This document shows, piece by piece, positions 46,354 to 56,641 of a stretch of 64,000 nt of DNA. The translations under genes were made by a program, and so were the position numbers. The stretch is taken from positions 83,761 through 147,760 of the forward strand of contig JADHYV010000051.1 in the NCBI GenBank assembly GCA_027604705.1. Direction: 5' to 3'. Below the pieces are notes generated by a model. It ran no database searches, was not told the origin of the DNA, and saw only the letters and a list, made by a program, of their open reading frames with translations. Position 1 is the first letter of the stretch. Each line of letters begins with the position of its first letter. The DNA is from Allomyces arbusculus (Eukaryota > Blastocladiomycota > Blastocladiomycetes > Blastocladiales > Blastocladiaceae).

Positions 46354-48531
46354 ATGTCGTTCACCTCGTCCGCTCGCAAGTTTGCAATCCTCTTCCTCGT
46401 CGCGTTGATCGCGACGCAGGCTATCACCTTTGCTGACGCGCGCAAGGTCAAGGTGCCCGCCATTGCGCACAAGACTTACACGGCCGTCAAGCGCACGTCG
46501 GCCCCGTCGCTGGCCGCTGTCAACACGGACCCCAAGGCCGCCGCGACCGCGTTCCTCACCAACGAGCTGCACTTCCCGGAGTCCGAGTTTGTCGTCAAGG
46601 ATGTCGTGCCCGTATCGAACGGCTTCACGGCCGTCTACGTGCGCCAGGTCATTAACGGCCTTGAGGTCGTGAACGGCGATATCAACCTGAACATCAAGTG
46701 CGTATCTGATTTTCGCCGCATGCGGCGTATCGTTCCGCCTCAACTGCAACATTGTTCCTGACCATCTCCACCTTTCTCTCCACCTTCACCCACCTCCAGG
46801 GACGGTCAGGTCGTGACCTACGGTGACCGCTTCTACCGCGGCGCGCGCCCCTCGCGCCCGAACCTCGGCAACCAGGAGTCGGCAGGTCCCGCCGGCAAGT
46901 CGCCCGCCGACGGTTTCAAGTCGCTCGCCGACTTTGTTGGCGTCAAGCCCGCCAAGGTTGAGGTCAAGGCCACGACGCAAGAGGGCGGCGCCAAGGGCCC
47001 GACCTACGAGTTGGAAACGGACGTGGCCGCCGAGAAGGTGCCCGTCAAGTACGCCTACGTGCAGAACGGCAACAACCTCAAGCTCGTTCAGTCGTACCAG
47101 GTCAAGCTGGCCGACGAGTCGGCATGGTACCACGGCCACGTGAACGCGCAGACGGGCGAGGTTGAGGCGCTCAACGACTGGGTCGCCGACGCCAAGTACT
47201 CTGTTTTGCCCGTTGGCATTGAGAATCCGAACAAGGGGTCGATTGCTGTCGTTGATTCGTCGACGGCAGTCAAGACGAACGCGTCGCCGCAAGGCTGGCA
47301 CTCTACGGGCACGACCTCGTACACCGACACGCGTGGCAACAACATCGTTGCGCAACCTGTACGCTTCGCTTTTCTGAGCTATTTAGGAAATATTCGCGCT
47401 GAATGACTGACGATCTTGTGCTGATCCACGCGGTAGAACACGGCGACGGCCTCCAAGAATGTGCGCCCGTCTGGCGGTTCGGCGCTCGACTTTTCGGGCA
47501 TCAAGCCCAACTTTGCCGTGAACGCGGAGCAGTACACGCCCGCCGCGACCACGCAGCTCTTCTACATGCTCAACATGGCGCACGACCTGTCGTATCAGTA
47601 CGGTTTTGACGAGGTGTCGGGCAACTTCCAGGTATGCCGCGATTGTTTCTTTTCACCCCACTTCGCCCCGCGCTCAATACCGGTCAGTTCTATTCCGGAA
47701 CTAATTTCTGACCTTCTCCACTGTGTTTTTGGCGTATAGACCAACAACTTTGGGAAGGGAGGTCGCGGTAACGATGCCGTTATTGCTAACGCGCAAGATA
47801 AGTCAGGTACCAACAACGCCAACTTTGCAACGCCCCCCGACGGCCAGCAGCCGACGACGCGCCAGTACATCTTCACGCAGACGTCGCCGACGCGCGACGG
47901 AGTGTACGACTTGACGATTCCGTTCCACGAGTTCATGCACGGCATCACCAACCGTCTGACCGGTGGCCCGTCGAACACCGACTGCCTGTACGACGGCGAG
48001 TCGGGCGGTATGGGTGAAGGGTGGGGAGATGTGTTTGGTCTGGTCGCCAACGTGTTGAAGGCCAACTCCGTGCGTACCAGCGCGTTTCCGATGGGCGCGT
48101 ACGTCCTGGGCAAGACGGCGGGTATCCGGACGTACCCGTATTCGTCGGACATGACGGTGTGCCCGAACAAGTACAGTTTCTTGGGCAAGTCAGGGTACGA
48201 CGAGGTGCACCGCGCGGGCGAGATTTGGGCGTCGGCGCTGCTCGAGGTCTACTTTAACTTGGTCGAAAAGCTCGGCTATGGCGATATCTTCACGCCCTCG
48301 ACCACCAAGGGTAACAGTCTCTTCCTCAAGCTGGTGTTCGATGGCAACAAGCTGCAGCCTTGCAACCCCTCGTTTGTCGAGGCGCGCGACGCGATCATCC
48401 AGGCTGACGTGAACCTGACGGGCGGCGCCAACAAGTGCGCGATCTGGAAGGGCTTTGCCAAGCGCGGTCTCGGCACGGGCGCCAAGTCGGGCGTCTACAC
48501 TGATTCGTTCACGGTTCCGACGGGCTGCTAA
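46354..48531 (+). CDS. fungalysin, secreted M36 zinc metallopeptidase
   Basis: Four exons, 46354-46697, 46800-47358, 47437-47631 and 47740-48531 (donors GTGCGT, GTACGC, GTATGC), give 629 residues. A signal peptide (FAILFLVALIATQAITFADA) is followed by an FTP-type propeptide (GFTAVYVRQVINGLEVVNGD). The catalytic domain has LFYMLNMAHDLSYQYGFDE, the zinc-binding HEFMHG near residue 429, and ESGGMGEGWGDVFG with the third ligand Glu. Cysteine pairs near the C-terminus (PCNP, KCAIW and the final GC) suggest disulfides. M36 enzymes digest extracellular proteins such as collagen and keratin and are expanded in several zoosporic fungi. Here it probably serves saprotrophic nutrition; nothing in the window implies a host. 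Confidence 0.93.
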
Positions 48532-49306
48532 GCGCATTTGTTGCTTAGAGGAGGGCGCGCTGGTCGCGCCGGTATTGTTTGCTTGATTGAATGATACACG
48601 TGTACATTTTCGAAGAACAAAGAAGAATGAGTATTTGCTAGCTCATTGTTGATGTGTGCCGAGCTCGTCGGGTTGAGGTGGTAGTGCTGTTAATTGTAAT
48701 TGTGATGCTGGTGGCCCGTGGTGGCCACGTTGTTGGTGCAACGCGTCCACCAACTGACGGAAATAAGTGCCCAAGGAGGCAATGTGCGCTATAGCTAGAT
48801 AAAGAATTAGTTGCAAGCAAATTGGCTCAGGCAGGGATACACACTGTAGAGAATCCATGGGGCAAATCTCCTGCTACCATTTTGAAATGCTGCATTTGTG
48901 CTTGTTCTCGCTGACGCGCGCGCTGTTCAGAGTCCAACCCCGCGGCGGTCTCGGGACAACGATGCGGCCGGCTCTCGCTCACGGTAGCATGCTAACGATG
49001 ACCATGCTTTACAGTTCCTTCTATTTAGAAAGGCTTCGTCGTGTCCTGCTAACCGCTCCCTTTACAATTGCAGCTTTTTGTCCCGCATGTCTCCCGCGCG
49101 CAGCAGTCAGGATCTCGGGTCCACTAGATGAACGCAGACAGGGGAACTCAAGTTAACATGACGCTCTCGCGGCGGGACCCCGAGGCAGCCAGCAGCAGCA
49201 GTATGTCTCGTATCTTTGTGATCGTACTGCGGGGAGAAGGGGATTTGAGATAGTATTCAGTTGAGTGTAGAAGCGCGAAAACTCATAAATCCAGCAAAGG
49301 CAAAAT
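48532..49306. other. intergenic, 3' of fungalysin and 3' of U2 snRNA
   Basis: The AT-rich 3' flank of the fungalysin gene is followed by sequence in which I see no gene. A 99-codon plus-strand frame at 48857 is unsupported. Confidence 0.45.
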
Positions 49307-49495
49307 ACCTGGGCGTCACCGAGCTGTACTGCAGTGCAAGGGACACCCGCGGAACGAGGGCATTGCGCCCGCCATTCCTTTGTCTGCAAAAATAAGTATG
49401 ACAGATAATGATAAGCATGGAGCTTATCTTACAGCTGTCAAGCTATAAAGAACAGAAACTACACATGATCTTAGCCAATTGGCCTTGAGAGGATG
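49307..49495 (-). ncRNA. U2 spliceosomal snRNA
   Basis: The minus strand, starting AUCCUCUCAAGGCC at 49495, contains UUGGCUAAGAUCAUGUGUAG then UUUCUGUUCUU, matching the conserved 5' third of U2. Next come stem IIa (UAUAGC with GCUGUA), stem IIb (GAUAAGC with GCUUAUC), an Sm site AUUUUUG at 49393-49387, stem III (GGAAUG with CGUUCC, inner GGGC with GCCC) and stem IV (GGGUGUC with GACGCCC). The loop of stem IV contains UGCAGUAC, as in other U2 RNAs. Every helix can be paired by eye, so this looks like a functional gene of about 189 nt. The usual branch-site-pairing GUAGUA reads GUAGUU here (49463-49458). A TATA box lies at a suitable distance upstream. Confidence 0.9.
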
Positions 49496-50314
49496 GGGAG
49501 CAAAACCGGTGCGGGGCGCTGCCCTTTTTATAGTTTCAGTCGTCGGTGGCTGGGCGAAGCCGGTTGCCACCAGGTGACGCGTTGTTGCTTTTGCGTTTTG
49601 GGCGTAATGAAGATGTCAACCATGTCAAAATGTCACGCGGGCCATGCACAGGCACAGTACGGGTTGGGTGCCCAAACGTTTCAAACCACAACGCGGCCCC
49701 TCGGAAATCGTGTCAAGGGATCGCAGTTCCATCATCATCGCGAAGACGCAGCAACGCGACAACATTACGAGCTTCAGCGCAAGGAGAAATGCGTGCCTTT
49801 CCTTGGTTGTGGCCGTGGCAGACGCCGACTGCCTCTGCGGCCGCCTGCACGCTGGATTGATGCCAACTTTGATATCAATCACACAGCGCGGCCCCGACGC
49901 GAACACCGACGACCAGCCGCAGAAATACGCGATAAGCACGTCCTGCAAAAGGTTACAACGTTTGCTAGTGAGAGCACTTTCGTGGTACAGCCAGTGCAGC
50001 CTGGAGCCGATGTGTTCGTACGTAGGATCGCGCGGCGCACTGCAGATGCTCACTGCAGGCGCTCGTCACAAATTCACTCATTTCGAGCCCAGACGACCGG
50101 CTATATTTCAGCTGCAGTTAGCAACGGATCCTGGCAGATCCTGGCGAAGAGGCCACACGACACTCCCAACGACACTGCAACGGCCCTTCAAATTCTCGGA
50201 GAATGCTAAGCAAACCCAGTTTATACATTGGAACGGGCGGGGTCAACCCCCACAGCAGGGCAAAATGGACAACACACACGCGCGTGGAAAGAAACAACAA
50301 AGAAGGGGACAACT
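49496..50314. other. U2 promoter region and SSZ1 3' flank
   Basis: This contains the U2 TATA element. The rest shows only unsupported frames on both strands, and I found no other snRNA in it. Confidence 0.45.
49528..49533 (-). promoter_or_regulatory. TATA box of the U2 snRNA gene
   Basis: The minus strand reads TATAAA (within a TATAAAAAG context) 33 to 38 bp upstream of the inferred U2 5' end at 49495, the distance expected for transcription start selection. Confidence 0.65.
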
Positions 50315-52198
50315 TCAAATGTCGACCGAAGCATGCACCTTGTGGTGCGTCGACGCCTCGTGCGCCGTGGCCGAAACGTGCAGCTTGCCGTTTTCGTGCA
50401 CGGTAAAGACCACGTCGACCTTTTCAAATTTCTTGCCCTCGGTCGCGGCCACGGCAATCTCGCCGACAACCGTACCCTTGTAAAGCGGCAGCGCCTCGTC
50501 GTCCTCATCGTCCTCCTTGTCCTCGTCCTCGTCGGGCAGCGGCACGAGCTCACGCGCCTCGGCAATCTGCAGCCATGCCGACGCGGCACCGTCAACTTCA
50601 ATCGTGACGGCGTGCTTGACGGGCACGGGCGTGTCGCGCGGGATCACGGTAACAAAGTCGCCGCGCGAATCGAGGAGGCCAAGCGCGTGCGTCAGGTGCG
50701 GCGTGACGATTTCGCGGTCGTCGTGGTTGCGCGCCTGCGAGTGGTGCTCGGCGGGCTGCATGCCGTGGATCGCGGTACCGTAGGCAACGGCCTCGTCGCC
50801 ATCGACCTGCGTGTCAATATGCGTGCGGCCAAACACATTCTCGAGGAGACGCGTGGCCATGGGGGTCTTGGCGACACCACCAACCGCGAGCACGTGATCA
50901 ATCTCGTCCGCGTCCACGTTCTGCTCGTCGAGGAACGTGCGAATCGCCTCTTCGAGCTCGCGCTTCCACTTGCCCGTGAGCCCCTCGAACCGGATCCGGT
51001 TGATGACCGAGACGTAATCGATACCCTCGTAGAACGCCTCGACGTGGCAGTTGGAGGTCGTGCTTGCCGAGAGCACCTTGCGCGTCAGCTCGCACGCGAG
51101 CATCAGCTTCTCCTCGGCCTTGCGGTTACCCTTGATGTCGTGGCCCTGCTTCTTCTTGAACTCGGCCGCAAAGTGCGTGAACAGGACGCGATCAAGGTCG
51201 AGACCGCCGAGCGCGACCGTCGTGTGGGCAATCGGCGTGATCAGACCGGCAAACAGGTTGCACAGCGAGAGCGTCGTCGTCGAGGCTCCGAGGTCGACGA
51301 CCACGGCGAGACCGTTGCACCCAACGTTCTCATTGGTGCGCTTGATGTGCTCAAACGCGAGTGCGGCGGCGACGGGTTCCGGGATCAGCGAGGTCACCTC
51401 CATGCCAGCCTGCTGCGCGGCGCGCACGAGCGCCTGCTGCTGCTCGGGCGTGAAGTCGGTCGCGTACGAGAGCAGACACCGGTTCACGGGACTGCCCGTG
51501 TAGGACTCGGCCGACTGCTTGAGCGACTGCAGGAGCACCGCCGTCAGGTCGACGACCGTGTACTTGGACACCTTTTCGACGGCGTCGGCGTCCTCGTTGC
51601 CCTCCGGGTGCACCCACTGCGTAATCACAAAGACGGGGAAGCCCTCGGCGTTCTCCTCGACGGGCACGGCGCTGTTGGCAATCGCCGCCTGCACCTTGGC
51701 ATCGCTGTACTTGAGGCCCAGCAGCGGGACAAAGCGGCGCACGGTGCCCGTCAGGTTGCGCACCATCTGATTCTTGGCTGCCGTACCAGCAATCTATTGA
51801 TGGGCACGTTGCAAGCACAGTCGTGAGTAAACGAACGTAATGGCCCTGCGTGTGCTGCTCACAGGTCGAGAATGTGAAGAACACACCTCCTCAGCACCAG
51901 CAACGGCAACGACGGCCGGAATCTGGCGCTCCCCATCCTCGTCGGCAATAACCTCACCGCGTTGGCCAGCAACGGTCGGCAGGAGCGTCACCGTCGCGTA
52001 CTCGGACCCGAGCGACAGAGCAACGGCAATCGCCTCCTTGGCCACGACCTCGGGCTCCGGGGTGGCAACCTGGACGGGCGTCGCGGGCGCGGCGGGGGCG
52101 GGCGTCGACGGGCGCGACGAGTTGTTGCTGCCGCCCTTGTTGCCGCCCTTGGCGGGCTTACCACCCTTCTTGTTGCCAGCGTTCTTCTTGGGGGGCAT
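50315..52198 (-). CDS. SSZ1: ribosome-associated Hsp70-like protein Ssz1
   Basis: Two minus-strand exons, 52198-51887 and 51793-50315 (donor GTGTGT), give 596 residues. The N-terminus is a Lys/Gly/Ser-rich extension (MPPKKNAGNKKGGKPAKGG) not found in yeast Ssz1. Then comes an Hsp70 ATPase-like fold: VALSLGSEYATVTLL, NRCLLSYATDFTPEQQQALV, LIPEPVAAALAFEHI, VVVDLGASTTTLSLC and DHVLAVGGVAKTP. The substrate-binding part is short and degenerate and ends in an acidic EDEDKEDDEDDE loop, as in Ssz1 rather than classical Hsp70. Ssz1 pairs with zuotin to form the ribosome-associated complex that stimulates Ssb chaperones on nascent chains. Confidence 0.85.
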
Positions 52199-52766
52199 GG
52201 TTGGAAATGGTAATGCTGCTTGTCGCAAACAACTTGGGACCGGAACGACTGCGCGATGACGGTGCCGACGAGGGGGTGTGAACACGGCGTGTGGTTGATC
52301 CGACAACCACCCAGCGCCAGCAGGCACCGGGAGTGCGTCCTGACCACGTGTACAGTTGCCATCCTTCAAACCAGAGATCAAATCATTAGATGCTTCATTC
52401 GCTTCAGCACCTCCACCTCCACTTCGAAAGAGGTCGCGGGCCATCCGCGTCGTCCGCGTACCCAAGCTCAGTGCGCGCTTGGACACGATAAAGAAGGCAT
52501 GATAACCCCTGCCCTTGCTAATGGTGAATATTTAGATACAAACGCGAACGAACAGCAACGGATACAACGCAAACGATTCAGGGGAACTGAGATGAAAAGA
52601 TCAACAAAAAACGGAAAAATGAATGCGTATCGTTGCAACGCGGCAGCACGACACGGCTCACTCAGCTGCGAAGATCAGGCCTTCACGGCCTGCGCGCGGC
52701 AAACGGGCAAAAGCAAACGGAGGTCCGCACAAGAGTTATCAATGGCGAGCGACATCAATGCCCGAC
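52199..52766. other. SSZ1 promoter and MUT 3' flank
   Basis: This spacer lies between two minus-strand genes. The stretch at 52500-52650 is AT-rich. No gene or TATA box is convincing. Confidence 0.45.
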
Positions 52767-55332
52767 TTATTTCTGCGGCGCAGCGGGCTTGGCCGGAGCA
52801 GCGTCGGCCTTGGGAGCCGGAGCCGCATCGGCCTTGGCCACGGGAGCCGGGTCGACCTTGTCGGCCTTGGCGGCGGCCGGGGCCGGCGCGGCCGCACCGT
52901 TTGCGTTCTTCTTGGCGAGCGACTCCTCAATCTTGCGAATCACCTCAATCGCCGCGACCGGGATCTTGGTCCCCGGGCCAAAAATCGACGCGGCACCGGC
53001 CTTGTACAAAAAGTCATAGTCCTGGAACGGAATGACACCACCGACGACAATGATCTTGTCCGAGGCGCCGAGCTTGGCGAGCTCCTCGACGAGCGCCGGG
53101 ACGAGCGTCTTGTGCCCGGCGGCCTGCGACGACGCGCCGACAACGTGGACATCGGCATCGACGGCCTGGCGCGCGACCTCGGCGGGCGTCTGGAACAGCG
53201 GACCGACATCGACATCGTACCCAAGATCGGCAAACCCAGTGGCAATTACCTTGGCGCCACGGTCGTGCCCGTCCTGGCCCATCTTGGCGACCAAGATACG
53301 CGGGCGGCGACCCTCGCGCTTGGCAAACGCGTCAGCGGCATCAAGCGCAGCCTTGATCTCATCGGCCGACCCGTACTCGGACTTGTAGGCGCCCGAGATC
53401 ACGCGCGTCTGCGGCGAATGCCGGCCCCAAATCTTTTCGAGCGCGTATGAAATCTCGCCGAGCGTACAGCGGGCCTTGGCGGCCTCAACCGAGAGCTCAA
53501 GCAAGTTGCCCTTGCCCGTCTTGGCCGACTCGGTGAGGGCGTCGAGACACGCTTGCGCGCGCGCCGGGTCGCGCTCCTTGCGCACCTTGGTCATGCGCGC
53601 AATCTGCGCCTCGCGCACCTTGGTGTTGTCGATCTGCAACACGTCCATGGGCGCCTCGTTGGCAAGGCGGTACTTGTTGACACCGACAATCGTCTCCTGG
53701 CCCGAATCGATACGCGCCTGCCGCTTGGCCGCCGACTCTTCGATACGCAGCTTGGGCATGCCCGTCGCCACGGCCTTGGCCATGCCGCCCATTTCCTCAA
53801 TTTCGGTGATGATCTCCATGGCCGAGTCGCAAAGCGCGCTGGTCAGTGACTCCATCATGTAGGACCCGCCCCACGGGTCAATGACCTTGGGCACCATGGC
53901 CTCCTCTTGCAGAATCAGCTGCGTGTTACGCGCAATACGCGCCGAGAACTCCGTGGGCAGACCGACGGCCTCGTCGAGCGCGTTCGTGTGTAGCGACTGC
54001 GTGCCGCCGAGCGTCGCGGCCATGGCCTCGATCGTCGTGCGAATCACGTTGTTGTAGGGGTCCTGCTCGGTGAGCGACCAGCCCGACGTCTGGCAATGCG
54101 TGCGCAGAAGCATCGACTTCTTGTCCTTGGGCTGGAACTTGTCGCGAATCAAAATGGCCCAGAGCCGGCGCGCGGCGCGCAGCTTGGCAATCTCCATGTA
54201 AAAGTTCATGCCGATCCCAAAGAAGAAGGAGAGACGCGGCGCAAACTGGTCAATCGTCATGCCGGCCTTCATACCAGTGCGCGCGTACTCGATCCCGTCG
54301 GCGAGCGTGAACGCGAGCTCGAGCACGTTGTCGGCGCCGGCTTCTTGGATATGGTACCCGGAAATCGAAATCGAGTTGTACTTGGGCATGTTCTTGGCCG
54401 TGTACTCGAAAATATCGCCAATCGCCTTCATCGACGGTTCCGGCGGGTAGATGAACGTGTTGCGCACCATGAATTCCTTCAAAATGTCGTTTTGCACGGT
54501 CCCCGAGAGCTCGGCGAGCGTCGCACCCTGCTCGAGACCGGCGACAATGTAGAAGGCGAGAATCGGCAAGACGGCGCCGTTCATGGTCATTGAGACGGAC
54601 ATTTTCTTGAGCGGGATGCCATCAAACAGAATCTTCATGTCCTCGACCGTGTCGATGGCGACACCGGCCATACCAACGTCACCGACGACGCGCGGGTGGT
54701 CCGAGTCGTACCCGCGATGCGTCGCCAAATCAAACGCCACGGACAGACCCTGCTGACCGGCCGCCAAGTTTTTCCGGTAGAAGGCGTTACTCTCCTCGAC
54801 GGTACTGAAACCAGCGTACTACGTACAGGGTCAGGGCGGTGAACGTTATGGTGAGCGCGCGCATCATGGTGATCAGCCCGGGCAGCACCATTCTCGCTGA
54901 CCGCAAACTGTATCGCGAAGGAACAGCTACAGCAGCAACATCGATCGGATCGCCAAACACATCTCTCCGACGACGTACCTGGCGAATCGTCCACGGGCGG
55001 ACCGTGTACATGGACGCATAGGGCCCACGCGTGAACGGGAACACACCGGGCACCTCCGACTCGACGTAGGGCAGGCCCTCGACATCGTCCTTGGTGAACA
55101 GCGGCTTGACGTCGATGCCCTCGGCCGTGCGCCACGTGAGCCGCTCTTGCGGGTCCTGGCCCTTGAGCTCCTTGGTCGCGAGCTTGGTCCATTCCGGGTG
55201 CAGCGGTTTGCGGTAGGTCGATTTCGCAGCGTAGTGCCGGCGCGCGGCTGCCTGCAGTGATGGTGCCGGCGCGCGGCTGGCGGCGGTCGTAGGAAGGCGC
55301 GCGATCCGCGCGAGCAGCGTGCGCGAGCTCAT
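52767..55332 (-). CDS. MUT: methylmalonyl-CoA mutase, B12-dependent, mitochondrial
   Basis: Two minus-strand exons, 55332-54979 and 54818-52767 (donor GTACGT, 160-nt intron), give 801 residues. The Arg/Ala-rich N-terminus ([20 protein letters not shown]) is a mitochondrial targeting sequence. The substrate barrel has [52 protein letters not shown] and [13 protein letters not shown]. The cobalamin-binding domain has [16 protein letters not shown] near residue 630, whose His is the lower cobalt ligand, and [16 protein letters not shown]. It interconverts methylmalonyl-CoA and succinyl-CoA in propionate breakdown. A C-terminal extension of about 45 residues is built of Ala/Pro/Lys repeats such as [16 protein letters not shown] and is not part of the usual family. 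No B12-handling gene is seen nearby. Confidence 0.95.
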
Positions 55333-56641
55333 GACGGCCAGTTGGAATGCGACGAGTTTTTTTGGTTGCTGGATCAGAGACGGATTGCGACAGTCGTGCG
55401 GCGGGTGCGATCCAGGTTGCCGTAGCACTGGCGCGCGTGTTGCTGTGGTTGCTGCTGCTGCTGCTGCTGATGCTGCACGGGCGGCTTTGTCGAGCACCGT
55501 CGTCCAATGCAGGTGTCGTTTGTTGGTGGGTGGGTGGGAAGAAGGTGCACGAGCATGAGTGAGCGGATTCTTGCGGCTCGACCCGACAACTTGGTGCGCG
55601 TGCTCGTCCACCACGCGTTGGGGCAAACCACACTGTCGACTGATCGGAGCCGGCCGTAACCTAACCCTCACCTGATCAAATGTCCAGGTTATGGATGCTC
55701 TCCTTCTGCTGCTGTTGCTGTTGCTGCTGCACATCGGCCATCCCCTGTTTTACTGAACCTGTTCCTTTCTGAAAAAAATGTGATCGCGGGCAGGACGCGT
55801 TGAACTTTGCGAGCTTCTTGTGTTTCGTTTTTGAATTTGGCATCGATTGAATGCCTTGCTTCTCTCGCTCCATCCTTGCTGCATTCACGCGTGTGGATTC
55901 CATCGTGTGTGTGGATTCTTTGATGTCAGGACCTGCCAATGCAACCAAGACATGACACATGCAATTGTTTTTCTTCGAAGTCGTAGTCGCTCACAGCAGG
56001 GTGTCCAATGCAGCATTTCTTTCCTATTCACCTCCTAGTGTGCTGGCAAACATGACGAGGCCCTTTGTGGTCATAGAACGATTAACAGAGAGGAGGACAT
56101 TATTTTCAGTGGAAACTGTTAAAGCCAGCAATAGCAAAGCAGGTGTCAGATTGAACCGGGCTCCACGCCGCACCCCTGGAATAAGCGGGGCGAGCACGAT
56201 CATCAATCGCGAACGCCATGTCCGTTCATGAGACAAGAGCGGCCACACGTTTCCCTTTTCAGAGCCAGTCCTACACGTCGTCGTCCACCTTATGCATTGG
56301 TGCCAAAAGTTGTTTGGGAAACAACTGATGAATATTGATTGAACTATCAGATCCTGAAGAGTAAAGTCGATGGAGAGCAATCCAGGGACGCGACGGCGCG
56401 GGTTTATACGAATCCGGGCCACAGGTATGGTGTGTGGTGTGTGGCTGGTGGTCTGTGGAGAGTGTGCGGAGGAGTGCGGGAACATCACATGAGTGAGGGT
56501 GGACTCGTTGCCAAAAGCTGGGCACCTGCGTTGGCTCTGGACTTGAACGAAACGCGAATCGCATCCTCTTCGACACGACGACCACAATCGCGACGGAGTC
56601 CGACAGCGTTTGAGATAGTATTAGCGGCTCAGCAACTGCCA
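55333..56641. other. 1.3 kb divergent region between MUT and PRMT5
   Basis: This contains two GCT-type trinucleotide tracts (about 55450-55476 and 55706-55731). A 94-codon minus-strand frame at 55676-55960, ending in a Gln run, is probably an effect of the second tract. No TATA box was seen. Confidence 0.45.
55450..55476 (+). repeat. GCT trinucleotide tract
   Basis: An imperfect run of about nine GCT units lies upstream of MUT, in its leader or promoter. A second tract is at about 55706-55731. Confidence 0.7.

Noticed and set aside
50228-51826. 532-codon plus-strand frame
   Set aside because: It is antisense to SSZ1. The long opening results from GC-rich codon bias, and the SSZ1 frame matches a known family.
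55676-55960. 94-codon minus-strand frame ending in a Gln run
   Set aside because: It overlaps a GCT repeat tract and has no homology or splice signals. Chance is more likely in this less GC-rich region.
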